A stretch of 64,000 nucleotides of DNA from Cryptomeria japonica (lineage: Eukaryota > Streptophyta > Pinopsida > Cupressales > Cupressaceae). The DNA lies in the NCBI RefSeq assembly GCF_030272615.1, contig NC_081410.1, positions 222,757,415-222,821,414 on the forward strand, written 5' to 3'. Below, piece by piece: positions 1 through 11,765 of this stretch. Made by a program: the position numbers and the translations under genes. The notes below the pieces were generated by a model, which ran no database searches, was not told the DNA's origin, and saw nothing but the letters and a program-made list of their open reading frames with translations. The stretch's first letter is position 1, and each line of letters begins with the position of its first letter.

Positions 1-647
1 TAAATATTACTTAGTACAAAAGGGGTTAGCACATGTAGGAAGGCCAACTGCCTAGAGCTCACTGCTCAACAACAAATGTGGAGTCTCACTAACTACAACA
101 TCACACTAATGTAAACATAAAAATGAACTCTTACAACTTGCATCAAAGTATTGGATGAGTTTGTTGTTATGATTTGTCTGATACCGATTCTACCTCTGCC
201 AAAAACCCTAGCCGATATGCTATCAAATGATTTTTCTTATACAGAATAGTCTTTTCTCTTCTCTGCTTCTTATTCACTCCAAAATAAACACATCAAAATG
301 CATTTACAACTCTTCGCTATCATATCCTATCTTATCTCATATTACCACTTCCTACTTTCTCAATGACCTACAAGGACTCATAAATATATGGTTCTTTACA
401 ATACAACATGTCGGCCATACAATTATAATTTACATTACAATTTATTCTGCATAAACAATACTTATTGTCAAGTCGGCCTGGAATGCCAGTATAATCTTCT
501 GTCGGTGTAAACTGGATGCCGGTGTGAATAAGCCTTGTTGTATCTATCGGTGCTGGTAGGTGAAGTCTATGGCTATTTGAACATGTGGAACTTTGTTACC
601 ATCAATGACAACATCCACCTTTCTCATCTAAGTGTATAATGCCAACA
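1..647 (-). repeat. 3' LTR of element A (partial)
   Basis: Positions 1-647 align base for base over most of their length with 6001-6646. The LTR begins on the minus strand with TGTTGGCATT at 647, directly after the polypurine tract. About 260 bp of its distal end lie outside the window. Confidence 0.85.
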
Positions 648-661
648 ATCTCCCCCTTTGG
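648..661 (-). other. Polypurine tract of element A
   Basis: On the minus strand this reads GCCAAAGGGGGAGA just before the LTR start TGTTGG. It matches the usual copia-type plus-strand primer (AAAGGGGGAGAT) and fixes the element's orientation. Confidence 0.75.
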
Positions 662-854
662 CATTAATGGCAACACTCATGAGAAAAATAAAAAACTGTG
701 AATCCAAAACTTCGAGTGCTCCCCCCGTGCAAATGATCTGTTCATCTTTTGCATACTTTACTCCATGCCTTAGTACATTTTTCTCACTATACCACTCCCG
801 CTTTGGCATCAATGACAAAGGATGTTAAAAAGAATTCTCAAAAAATTCAAAAAT

Positions 855-3800
855 TTACTTAGAACCCTGAAGTCTGTTGTGTACAACTTGAAAAATATCT
901 GCAATAACTAAGTTCAGACCCTGCATGAACTTCGTACTATCAGTAATTATTGTTTTTGTTTGTCTGGTCATTCCAGTAAGATAGTGCATTTGTTGTTCTG
1001 GTGATCTATCTCCTTGAATTGTAGCCTTTGATAGTGCATTCTGGGGAGTGATTAGATTGTCCAATCTTGGACCAAGGTTATTCATCAACTCCCTTCATTT
1101 TTAGTCTTGCCTTTTCTTTTTTGAGATTTTCAATCTTCTCCTCATGTATAGCCCTCTCTTGTTCTATGACTAATGTTAGTTCTGAAGAACTAATTATGTT
1201 ATCCGCAATATCATCAATTTCCTTTTGAGTTTTTCTAATCTGATCATCAATATCTTTTTTTAGTTGATGTGGTTTACAAGCTTCCCAGTATAATTCCTTA
1301 TACTCCAAAATGGTAGAATTTAATGCTAGTAGCAGTGTATCAATCTGTTGAGTACAGTCCTTTATTGTTTTACCAAAGAATACTCCTTTTCTTTATCAAT
1401 TTTTTCTTGAATAGTCTCCTCATTTATTCTTCTAATGACTGAATGTTAGCAGAAATGAATTTGGACAATGTGTCCAATTTACCTATCTAGCCAACAATAT
1501 GATCTACCTTGCACTCTGGTGCAATCATCTGCAAAATTGGTAGAGAATCATCGATAGCCTTAAATGCTAAGGCATTACACTTTGTTATTTTCTTTATAGA
1601 ATCCAAAAGTACTTTTGTGACAGATGTTGGTCTGAAATCCAAAATAGAAGTACTGGGAGAGGTGCTAGGCTCTGCATTATCTTTCTTCTCTTCTCTTGAT
1701 TTCTTTGACCCTTCCTCTATTTTCTATTTAGCTATCTTAATCTCTTCCTCTTCCTTATTCTCATTCTTATCCTTTGCCGGTTCAAATTTTGTTTGTTCTT
1801 GTGCTTTATCTACCAGTATCTCAACATCGATGACCTTATCATTACTTATATCCTACTTAGTGTCAACTGCCTTGACCAGTGAGTCAAAAATATCAATATT
1901 TATAGATTTTGATTTCTTCTCCTCAAAAATTTCTTTATCTACAACTTTATTTGCATCATCAACAATTATTTTATCAATATCAATATTTAAAGGAGTGTCA
2001 GTGGGTTGGTCCTTACCAATTTATGGAATAGAGGTATCATCCATTGTAAGGTGGATGTCCTCAGTATCAACCTTCATTGTGAATAGAATGTTTGATTTGG
2101 GATCAATGACATCTGTTGCTTTTTCTTCCTCTGATGTCTTTTCTGTGGGTTGATTCTGTACTTCTGCCCATGCCTCTGCTACTGCCAGTGGTGGTAAGTT
2201 ATCTTTTATTTTTAAGTCAGGAACACTGCCAACTTTATTCTTCCCTTTATCTGCTTTTTGATATACCTTAGTAAAAGATTTGTCAGCTTTTTGTCTTTCT
2301 TTTTCTTCTCTTTTCTCTTTCTCCACAAATAAAATATCCCATTTGTCTATTGTCTCATCTACGATTTCCTTTGTCCTGCTGGCCATGAGGCTTACTTGCC
2401 GATGACCACTTACAAAAATAGTTTTGTTAGCTTCTTCTATCAATTCATCTATTTCTTGTCTAGACTTTGCTGGATGAATAGCCAACAGTGCTTCAACCTT
2501 CAATTTCTTATCCAATTTCATGATGGACATTCTTTTTGCCTCAAGTCATTGGGGAGAAAATCAATGACTTCAATAAGAACTTTCTTATATATATATATAT
2601 ATATATATAAATACAAGATTATGCTTTCTTCAATAGTGTTCTTAACTGAATCATCAAAAGAATGATAAAACTTACTGACATTGTTGAGATTAGCATCCTG
2701 AGTTATTTTGGTAACAAGCTCTGTCAGGGAAAGTGTATCAGATTTCTTTGGTGTCGGTTGCTTATGTGTTATCTTCTTCTTTGAACCGCTAGGTTCTCTC
2801 ACAGCCTGTTCTTTCTTTCTAAGTGTCCTTGTCTTCTTAGGTGATGGAACAGGTGTCGGTGGAGATTTTCTTTTCTTCCTATCCACCCTTTTAATTTTCG
2901 TATCTCTGTCACTATTAGTCTCGGATGAGGTAACAACAAGGGAAACATGTGTTACTGATTGCTGGTTAGTCTTTCTTTCTTTTGTGCTTGTAGCAACATC
3001 ACTCAATTGTTCAAGTTTCAATAATCCCTTGGTAACATCTTCGACAAATTTTGTAGCATCTTTCAATTTTTTATCCCTTTTCTTTCTTTTCTTTTGAATA
3101 GCAACATCTTTCTCTATGGATTCAACAGTGCCAAAGATCTTCTCAGTAGGTTCCGGTGGGGCATCTAGAAGTCTCTTGGCATAAGTTTCCAAAATGTTGG
3201 TGTCCACTTCATATCCCATTTCTGTTACCCAAACAGTTCTAGGTGTGACAGCCTCCATCCATATTTCATCTCTCTTTATAACATAGCATATCAATTTGTC
3301 ATACTTATCAACAATACTTTGAGGTATTCTTTCCCTTTGCTTCATTCTTGCTTGAAATTTTTTGAAGTATTCCTTTACCTACTTGTTTCCTTCTAAACCC
3401 ATGCTGGAAATTGCCTCCTTAATCTATTTTCCAACAGAAATATCAGAGGAAAAATCTATATGACCTATTTTGGGACCCTCCTTTGAGAAGTAATTAAATT
3501 CCCAAATTTGAATGTTCCCCTTTTATCACCCTTGATTTTGTCCAAGTTATCTATCAATTCATCTTTTAACCATTCACAAAGATCAATTTTTGCATCATTC
3601 TTTACCATTTCATAAGCAGTGTGAATGCATAGACTAGAAACATAATTCAACCTATTTGTATGTGCAACCTTGTAACCAATAACCATGCTGGCATATTTAA
3701 CATTTTTCATCATTTATGTCACTTACCCTAAGTGATCTATTATCAGATGTAGCATTGGTTAGATCCATAACACCATTGTTTGGAATTTTCTTCTTCTTCT

Positions 3801-4236
3801 CAGGCCTTGTGTCAGTAGAGGGTAAACCTTTAACAACTTTAATAGCTTCTTTGGTGATTTTTAAGATGGAGTCAAGCCATAAGAATTCACCGTGAAATCT
3901 ACTTAGAATATATCAAACAATTTCATCTTCAAATTCACGCATATAAAGGATGTCTACTAACCCTAAATCTTCCATAATCATATGTTCAGGTTTGATTACT
4001 CCTTGGTTGTTTGTGATGACTTTCATAAACATGTTCTTTATCTCCTCAGACCCTAGATCTTCAATATTACAATGAATGTATGCCCTAGGGTCATTTGCGA
4101 ATGTGACTCCCTTCAGAATTTTTGAAAATGCTCCAATAGAGTCGTCCATCTTAGCTATCTTAAGAATTATCTTAAAAAAAAACTGGACAACAGTAGGGTT
4201 TGCTATGAATTCAAGAACGAAAGATGAAGAAGCCAT
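855..4236 (-). pseudogene. Unknown second ORF region of element A, broken
   Basis: No family was recognised. Minus-strand frames run from an ATG at 4236 (MASSSFVLEF...) through fragments at 3913-4236, 3465-3713, 2518-3345, 2021-2530, 1078-1308 and 855-1088. The middle part is Lys/Arg-rich with Ser/Thr/Pro stretches (RKKRKSPPTPVPSPKKTR), which could be nuclear or nucleic-acid binding. The distal part looks like coiled coil (KKDIDDQIRKTQKEIDDIAD). The order gag, then this ORF, then PPT puts it where pol would be. It is interrupted by stops and by a TA microsatellite at the change of frame. A non-enzymatic accessory or structural protein is one possibility; captured host sequence is another. Confidence 0.5.
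2586..2609. repeat. (TA)n microsatellite in element A ORF2
   Basis: About twelve TA units. The overlapping reading frames 2518-3345 and 2021-2530 change phase near here, so slippage may have broken the ORF. Confidence 0.85.
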
Positions 4237-4302
4237 GATGCAAAATAAATACCTTTTTTCTATCGAATGCAAATGAAAACATTGGATTCCCCAGAAACTC
4301 AT

Positions 4303-4749
4303 TGTTGCTTCGCTTCTTGAATGTCGGTGCTCTACTTCTGTTCTCTTCGAATTCTTGCTGAGATGAAATGAGAAATTTCAATGCTTTATAGCTAAAAGGT
4401 TAACTAACAACCGCATAAAATGCTTCGCTGATTATGTGAATTTCCATTGTAACTCAACATATGTGCCAGTAAAGAAGGATTATGACTTCTTACCATCATC
4501 TGAGGGAAAAAATGCATGATATTCAATTAGTTTCCTTACCCCTAAGGATTATTCTTTAGTTAGATGAAGAATTTCCTGTCGGTGCAGGATTGCTTTGTTC
4601 TACCGGTGCAGAGCCCGATTCATCGTTTCTTTGATCTATCTTCTTGACCCATTGTTTAGAGATTTCTTGCTTGATTTCATTTACCTTTTCTTTGCCTTTG
4701 TCATTAGATCATCTGTTTTGTGGTAAATTCTTGCTTCTGCAAAATCTTG
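4303..4749 (-). other. Gag-ORF2 linker of element A
   Basis: Between the last zinc knuckle and the ORF2 start I see no long frame and no pol motif. A minus-strand reading gives a Lys/Glu-rich stretch with several stops, probably a decayed Gag tail. Confidence 0.4.
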
Positions 4750-5690
4750 AAATATACCCAATCTTTCTGCATGCATAACATGCTACATTGTTTCTTTGAA
4801 TAGCTTTTCCATAACCTTGCCCGGTTTGAGTTCTGCATTGATTAGATAGATGTCCAAATCTACCACAAGCATAGCATTTTACATTTCATTCTACAATCAT
4901 TTGATTGATGACCATATTTATTGCATTTGGAATATTGACCAGTAAATGAGTTTGTATCCTGATTATTCCTATATTTGCATTGATTTGCTCTATGACCAAA
5001 TTTGTTGCAATTAAAACATTTTCCATTGAATTTATAAGCATTAGGTTGCCTTACTATTTTTCTATGATCATGATTATTTGCAATTCCAGAACTTTCTCCA
5101 CGTTCAAATCCAAGTCCAACTGCATCTTTATCAAGTCTTTGATTTCTCAGCATATCATCAAGCTTGGATGAGCTCTTTTTGAATTTGTCTTTGTATTCAT
5201 TTGCAGTGACCAACTCACTTTCCAGAGTGTTAATTTGTCTCATAAGTTCCTCTTTGTCATGTTGCATCTGAATCAACTTTGTTTTAAGCATATCATTTTC
5301 ATGACTAAGCCTTTAAGATTCATCTGGTCTTTCATTAAGTCATCTGGCCAAATCTTCTTGATTCTTCTTTCTATCTTCAATATCCTTACATAGTCTCATG
5401 GTTAAGTCTTGCATCTAATTCTTCATGTTATTGTTCTCTTGTCTTAGTTTCTCTGCAATATCTCTGAGAGTTTCTTTTTTGTCGTCATCTTATTTTCGCA
5501 GTTGCTCATGCAATTATTTTCTTTTACTCTGTGCCATGACCAGATTTTCTTGAAGTGATTTGATGAATTCTTGAGCAAATCCAAGTTCTTCTTCTAGTTT
5601 GATATTCTTTAATTTTTCTAGATCAAAATCTCCAAGAGCTGCTTCCTATTGTTGTCTTAAAATTTCCATGGGTACTAGTTTCATAATCTT
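4750..5690 (-). pseudogene. Gag-like protein of element A: coiled coil plus CCHC zinc knuckles
   Basis: The minus-strand reading begins near 5690, soon after the primer-binding site. A long Glu/Lys/Leu-rich coiled-coil region is followed by zinc knuckles of the C-X2-C-X4-H-X4-C type: CFNCNKFGHRANQC and CSKCNKYGHQSNDC within 4860-5291, then CYACGRFGHLSNQC and a degenerate fourth just downstream. Knuckles of this kind bind RNA in retrotransposon Gag. The longest open piece is 143 aa (4860-5291), with stops on either side. The related Gag at 6647-7113 has the same order of coiled coil and knuckles, which supports one family. Confidence 0.7.
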
Positions 5691-5723
5691 CCTCAAGTTG
5701 TTAGGCTTTTGCAAATAGAGGAA

Positions 5724-5740
5724 TAGGTTCTAATACCAAT
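5724..5740 (-). other. Primer-binding site of element A
   Basis: The minus strand reads ATTGGTATTAGAACC right after the LTR, close to the TGGTATCAGAGC complement of initiator tRNA-Met used by many plant elements. Confidence 0.65.
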
Positions 5741-6646
5741 TATTAGATAATTGATTAATGCCAAAGACACTGAGAGGGGGGGGTGAATCAGTGTCTGACT
5801 GGTAAATGAAAGATTTAAACTTATTTACAATTCTGTAACTAAGATTCATATGTCAAAAAGCAAACAATAATGCAGTAAAGAGAAACAAAGGAATCAGCAC
5901 CAATGCACACCATAACATAAATATTTTGGTGAGGAAACCCGGTAAGGGAAAAACCTCGATGGGATTTGTGACCCACAATATTTACTCACTAGCCATATGA
6001 ATAAATATTACTTAGTACAAAAGGGGCCTACACATGCAGGAAGGCCAACTGCCTAGAGCTCACTGCTCAACAAAAAAGTGGAGTCCCACTGACTGCAACA
6101 TCACACTGATGTAAACATAAAAATGAGCTCTTACAACTTGCATCAAAATGCTCTATGAGTTCAATGTTATGCTCTATCTGATACCGGTTCTACCTCTGCC
6201 AAAAACCCTATCCGATATGCTTTCAAATGATTATGCTTATATAGAATTATCTTCGCTCTGCTCTGCTTCTTATTCGCTCCAAAATAAAAACATCAAAATG
6301 CATATACAACTATTCACTATCATATCCTATCTTATCTCATATTACCACTTCCTACTTTATAAATGACCTACAAGGACTCATAAATATATGAGTCTTTACA
6401 ATAAAACATGTCAGACATACAATTATAATTTACATTACAATTTATTTTGCATAAACAATACTTATTGTCAAGTCGGCTTGGAATGCCGGTATAATCTTTT
6501 GTCAGTGTAAACTGGATGCCGGTGTGAATATGCCTTGTTTTATTTGTCGGTGCCAGTAGGTGAAGTCTATGGTTGGTTGAACCTGTGGAACCTTATTGCC
6601 ATCAATGACAACATCCACCTTTCTCATCTGAGGTATAATGCCAATA
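5741..6646 (-). repeat. 5' LTR of element A
   Basis: 906 bp, matching 1-647 over its proximal part. On the minus strand it starts TATTGGCATT (mutated TG) and ends with the run TGATTCACCCCCCC followed by CTCTCAGTG and TCTAATA. No LTR TATA box could be placed with confidence. Confidence 0.8.
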
Positions 6647-7133
6647 GCCATATGTCCAAATTTTCCACATGCATAACATTTAACATTCATTCTGCAATCT
6701 TTTGTCTTATAACCATACTTATTGCATTTAGAACATTGACCGGGAGTAGAATTATAGTTTTGATTTGCTTTATTTCTACATTGGCTAGCCATGTGACCAA
6801 ATTTATTACAAATAAAGCATCTACCATTAAATTTGTAAGAATTAAGAAGTCTTATCAGTGCCTTCTGATTTTGATGTTCATTTGCAGTATTGGAGCTCTG
6901 ACCTTGTTCAAATCCAAGTCCAGTAGAATCTCCATTATATCTTTGACTTTTTAATAATTCATCAAGTTGTGTTGAACTAACCTTGAATTTTTGTTTGTAC
7001 TCACTTGCAGTAGTCAGATCATCTCTCAAAATTATCATTTGTCTCTCAAGTTCTTGTTCTTTACTTAAGGATTGCAATAAATCACTTCTCAACATCTCAT
7101 TCTCATGAACCAACCAGGATAATTCTTCAAATA
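6647..7133 (-). pseudogene. Gag zinc-knuckle part of element B
   Basis: A minus-strand open frame starts at 7113 and reads through the junction with element A to 6502. It has a coiled-coil part, then CFICNKFGHMASQC, CSKCNKYGYKTKDC (His replaced by Tyr) and CYACGKFGHMAI, where the third knuckle is cut by the LTR of element A. The last 49 residues of the open frame are LTR sequence, not Gag. It is similar to the Gag of element A. Confidence 0.75.
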
Positions 7134-9424
7134 TGTTGTTGGCATTGTGTTGTCATTGATGTCAACTGATATGGGATGACCACCGATAGTAGAGATGTAT
7201 GTGCAACACTGCTATGAAGAAGTCTTGCATATCCCCTTATGTTGTAGAATACCAGTAATGGTAATAATGTTAACCTCGGGAGTCACTAGTACAACAGGTT
7301 AATGTCTGACTTGTGCGATGAGATAGAAAGGTGTTTTGAGTGGTTGTTTGTGATGAAGAGGCAAAATGTTATCTTAATCATATCAACACTAGAAGAGAAG
7401 GATGAACTAGTATGCTGTGAGGATGCAGAATAGTAGGACTCCCATCGGATGAAGTTACAGTCATCATGAGAAGCAAAGACTGATAGTGAATATGCTCACA
7501 TTGGCTCTCATGTGCTTGTTTAAAGATATGTTTCACAAATAGGGAACTCACATGAGTAGATGACAGGGTGTTACTCCACCAAGTAAGTGGGGCTTATCTC
7601 CTATATACATTAAGTGCATTATAGTTTGGAGAGATAAGAGTGAAGAGGTAAAGGCAAGCACTTCAAGGGTCACACCAGATCTACCAGTGAATTGAAGGAA
7701 TGCCCTAAGTGCTTAAGATCAGGGTTATGCACTAAACTGAAAAGAGAATGCATGATTAAGATGCCAGTATAGAGGAAGTGCGAAGTGTTTGTCACCTTGA
7801 CAAACTGGTAGAGGAAGAAACAACATTGATTAGAAACAAAGGCTGGATAGATGTAAACATAGGAAGCTGACCTCACTGAAAGAAGATAAGAGTCTTGTGA
7901 AGGTTGATGACATGGTGTTATCAAGAGTGGTAACTGGTATAAGCAAGGTGGAGTTACAGAAGATTTTCGACATGTGGGAATGAGATTTCTTTGGATTTAC
8001 CAGTTTGGAGACTGGTTTGAGAGTTCCATCAATAGTTCAAGATGAGAGAAGATATGATAAGGTAACCAGTAAAATGGTTGAGACCAAAAGGGTTAGCAAA
8101 CCGGCAAAAGTAAGGAATCGGTAGGGTGGTTGGTCGTTGATCCTGGTAGGACCGACTTGAAATGCCAAGCTGGCAAATAGTCAATATGGATGCCACATGG
8201 AGTCAACATGGCAAACCCACGTTTGGATAAGGATAGACTGTACATCGACAGGGTTGTTGCAGGGCTGGTCAGCTTTAATGAAAAGTCATCCAAATCACGA
8301 GACATGTTGTAGAGCTATTGCAGGGGTTTGAGGCTCAAGGTATGGAAGACAACTATGAGTTAGCTAAGAGAAATTAAGAAGATCGAGGTGATGAAGGAAA
8401 CAACATGACAAATCTTTCGTGATTGACTGAGGGATTAGCTATGAGGGTAAAAAGCAAGTCGCCAAAAATGGAAGGCATGATCTAGGAGATGCGACTATGG
8501 TGGAGTTGTGTATTCAGATGTCAGAAAGATCAGATCGTGCAAGATCTGATTGGATTTGGTTTGCCTCAAGGATGGTGATGAAACCCCAATTTCCTAGTTT
8601 TCAAATTGGTTTTTGGAGGGAAAACCAGTCTATAAATATAGGACAGAAGAGGAAGATTGGTGTTGTTGCATAGAGGAATATTGTGTTATTGTGAGGTTGA
8701 AGACTTCTACAAGCAAGAACAAATCAGCCAAGTGCTCAACAAGCATCTATGAAGAGAGTGGAAGGGAGAGAGAAAGGGGTTGAAGGGAAGAACCGGTAGT
8801 GTTCACACTAGAAGAGCAGAAGTGAAGAAGGCTAGAGAGAGGTAAACTGATAGCGCTTATCAGCAGAGAAGTAGCAGGTGAAGAGCAGCAGAGAAGTGAG
8901 TCGATGAAGAAAAGAAGGTATCTCACTGATAGAACAAGATATATATAATTGTTGCAAGATTCACTTGTAACAAGATAGCCACTTATGTATTTGATATTTA
9001 CATTGTGAACACTGAGTTGTAGCTTGGTGCAGGGGTTTTAGATCCTTGGGTTGGTGCCCTAAAGTCAGGGGTTGGTGCTCCTTTGGGTTGTAACCTATAA
9101 ATCAGGTAGGGTTTGGTGCTCCTTGGGTTGGTTCCCTAAACTTTGTAACTGTGTTTTATTGTGAGCTTGGATTGGAGTAGTAGACTCCAACAACATTTCT
9201 CATCGGGGTTTTTCCCATCTTGGGTTTTCCTCGTATATGCTGATGTTATGTGATGTCTCCTTGTGAGTGTGTTTGCATTTAAGTTAGTCTTCTCCCTAAC
9301 TGATAAGTCTGCATTGAGTTAAATCTAGGATCCGGTATGTTCACCAAGGACTGCAAAAGAGGAAAGAAATTTGAGAACCACTCATTCACCCCCTCCCCCT
9401 CTCAGTGGTGCATTGTGTATAACA
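7134..9424 (+). repeat. Insertion C: solo-LTR-like sequence, about 2.3 kb
   Basis: It interrupts the Gag of element B. The ends are inverted (TGTTGTTGGCATTG ... CATTGTGTATAACA). The first part resembles the LTR of copia element D (TTGTCATTGATGTCAAC), and the last part carries ATTCACCCCCTCCCCCTCTCAG, as at LTR 3' ends elsewhere in the window. The right end matches the reverse complement of 63141 onward. No coding region or clear target duplication was found. A solo LTR is the best reading. Confidence 0.6.
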
Positions 9425-9819
9425 TTTATCTTTTAGAGATATATCAAGATTTTCTTCCTTCTTCTTTCAGTCTTCAATCTCCTTTGACATCCTCATGGTT
9501 AAGGCTTGCATTTTAGTCCCCATGACCATGTTCTCCTGACTCAACTTCTGACATCTTTCATTAAGGGTATCTTTCTCTTCATTATCCTAATTTTGCAAAA
9601 GTTCCTTCCTCCTAGCTTGAACATATGATAGTCTCTCATGTAGGATAAGAATGAATTCATGACCAAAATTCAATTTATCTTGTAACTTTAAGTTCTTCAT
9701 CCTTTCAACATCATAATCTTCAAGTGCTACCTCAAGCTGCTTCTCCAAACTCATATCCATGGATTCCAAATTCAGGATCTTCCTCATTCCTCAAGCTGTT
9801 AAACTTCCTCCGAGGCACA
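9425..9819 (-). pseudogene. N-terminal Gag part of element B
   Basis: A 66-aa minus-strand frame (9587-9787) rich in Leu, Glu and Lys follows the primer site, with a stop and further coiled-coil-like sequence below it. Its nucleotide sequence matches the start of the Gag region of element A (5300-5690). It continues at 6647-7133 across insertion C. Confidence 0.55.
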
Positions 9820-9835
9820 AGGATCGGATACCAAT
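9820..9835 (-). other. Primer-binding site of element B
   Basis: The minus strand reads AATTGGTATCCGATCC directly after the LTR end CCAACA, similar to the tRNA-iMet complement TGGTATCAGAGC. Confidence 0.7.
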
Positions 9836-10711
9836 TGTTGGAATCCAAGAACACAAAGAGGGGGGGTGAATCAATGTTCTACCAGAATGACCAATTTTAA
9901 TTTTATTAAAACATGCATTCACCAACCAGTATACCGATACATATAATATTGAAAGAAGTAAAGCAATCAATAAGCCAATCACACAAATGAATACAATAAC
10001 ACAGAGAATTATACGTGGAAAACATCAAAGAGGAAAAACCACGATGGGATTTGTGACCCACACTATCAATCCACTAGCCATATGAAAAGATATTACAAAA
10101 TATAGGGGCTTGCACTTGCAGGAAGGCTTACAGCCTAGAGCACATTGCTCAATCACAAAAGGAGCCTCATTGACTACATACAATTCCAGACTACAATTTG
10201 GAGAAATAAGTGAACTACAAAGATAACATCTCCTATTCCTAAATATAGTTTTGGTTAAGCTCTGTCTATTCTGGTCTGAAATCCTAAACCCTTACTGGAA
10301 TAACCTCTTACATAAACTTTGCATTACAAAACATTATCACATTCTCCTATCCTTACATGTTACAAAATGATCTAATCAACTGACCTATATACCCTTACAA
10401 TCCATCATGCCTTATGTCGGCTTACAAAATGAACATAATGTCAACTCAATAACATATATACATAAATATCAAAATCAATTTCCGATGTCAGATCTCCCAA
10501 AATGATGTCACCCTTCAATACCAATAACCTAATGAAGTCATGTTTTCCTGCAATGTCGGTAACCAAAGAATTCCTTCCAACCGGTGAAGATACTTGTCGG
10601 TGCCAGTGAAGTGTCTATCGGTAATCAAACAAACCAAAATGTGAAAGCCAAAACATGTTGCCATCAATGACAACATATTGAAACCAATCAAATGAGTGTC
10701 AATTGCCAACA
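9836..10711 (-). repeat. 5' LTR of element B
   Basis: 876 bp bounded by TGTTGG and CCAACA. It shares modules with the LTRs of A and H: a G-run followed by TGAATCA, AAAAACCACGATGGGATTTG, and GCAGGAAGGC...CCTAGAGC. Confidence 0.75.
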
Positions 10712-11052
10712 ATTACGACACTAAAAAATCCCACATGTAAATTCACACATACAAATCAATATACAAAATGCATACTCCTCAATGGAAATCCAAATGAACA
10801 TCCTAGAAAAATAGGATATAATATTAAAATAAAAAATATGAAATGTAAAAATACATCCACAAACATGAATCTAAAAATGTGATCCATATACCCCAAGGGT
10901 AATACAAAAATTAATATCATCAATATTATGGTAAGTTATTAAAAGCCACAATAGATCAAGAGAATGTGGCACATATGTCTAGAACCTTATGTTCCCCTTG
11001 TATAAACTAGGCTTACTCCTATAAGATTAAAAATGGATAAGGATAAATATGT
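10712..11052. other. AT-rich spacer, nothing recognised
   Basis: 341 bp between the LTRs of elements B and D. No ORF, repeat array or RNA gene is visible. It may be old flanking DNA or an eroded element. Confidence 0.5.
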
Positions 11053-11765
11053 TGCAAATGTGATGTTGATAGTGTTGATATGGTTGTCATTGATGTCAAC
11101 ATACTATACTGGTATTGGATTTTTGAGTTAGTGATCTGAAATATGTTTCTCAAACTATTTGGTTCTCCAGATGATGTTCATTATTGACTAGTAATTGATA
11201 GTCTTGTTTATGATGTAGACTTATCTATTTTTTGGATATGGTGGTGATTGCTTGGATTCATGTTTATCTTTGTTCCATTTTTGTTTTGCTAAGTTGAGAA
11301 GTGTTATTTTGGGTCCATTCCAATGCAGAATTGGAGATTGTCTAATGATATTTGTGTAGTGTATGAATCTTGTTTTGGCTATAGTATTTATGATGGATTT
11401 GTAACATGTTGATTTTATTGATGAAGTGTGTTGTGTTGTGGTCCACTTCTCATTCCTTTCCACCATAGGAATATTTAGTGCAAACCTATTTCAAATTATG
11501 TCTGACCGACTTGGAAGGTTATGTAGTTAGGAGGACAATATAAGTAAAGGATGATCAAAATGAATGATGTATGAAAGATATGCAAGATTGAAAAGAAAAA
11601 TCTGATTGATGTTTGATCACATGAGAAGTTGTGTGAAGGTCTGTAGAGTGATTTTAGGTGTCGAAGGTAGTTATAGAATTGTAGTTAGTGACAACTAGGT
11701 CACAATGGTGGATTTTCTTTTCTTTCTTTGTCTTTCGCCAGTTACCCTTTCTAGGCACTGACCCC
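11053..11765 (+). repeat. 5' LTR fragment of element D
   Basis: It starts TGCAAATGTGATGTTGAT, matching TGTAAATGTGATGTTGAT at 61801, and follows the 3' LTR to the equivalent of about 62795. The last 300 bp of the LTR are missing, and the sequence switches abruptly to Tat leader at 11766. Confidence 0.65.

Larger units (their letters stand above)
1..6646 (-). mobile_element. Element A: non-autonomous LTR retrotransposon, 3' LTR cut by the window edge
   Basis: Two direct copies of one LTR (1-647 and 5741-6646) enclose about 5.1 kb. Reading the minus strand, a primer-binding site like TGGTATTAGAACC follows the right LTR and a purine tract (GCCAAAGGGGGAGAT) precedes the left LTR, so the element runs from high to low coordinates. 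Inside are a zinc-knuckle Gag region and a long unknown ORF region. No protease, integrase, RT or RNase H motif was found, so mobility would need enzymes in trans. It lies inside the Gag of related element B. Confidence 0.8.
6647..10711 (-). mobile_element. Element B: truncated relative of A, host of A and C
   Basis: A minus-strand LTR (9836-10711) is followed by a tRNA-Met-like primer site (9820-9835) and Gag sequence (9425-9819). This is interrupted by insertion C, resumes at 6647-7133, and is then cut by element A inside the zinc-knuckle region. The rest of B must lie left of the window, beyond A. Confidence 0.7.

Noticed and set aside
1509-2153. Plus-strand 214-aa Ser/Phe-rich ORF
   Set aside because: It opposes the ORF2 region of element A, which is supported by element orientation. 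The Ser/Phe bias is the antisense of charged Lys/Glu/Asp-rich sequence.
2708-3097. Plus-strand 129-aa Phe/Leu/Ser-rich ORF
   Set aside because: Antisense shadow of the Lys-rich part of element A ORF2.
7134-9424. Target-site duplication for insertion C
   Set aside because: The flanks AAATA or TATGT and TTTAT do not match, so I could not define a duplication.
10712-11052. Possible host gene or promoter in the spacer
   Set aside because: AT-rich with no ORF, splice pattern or RNA-gene box.
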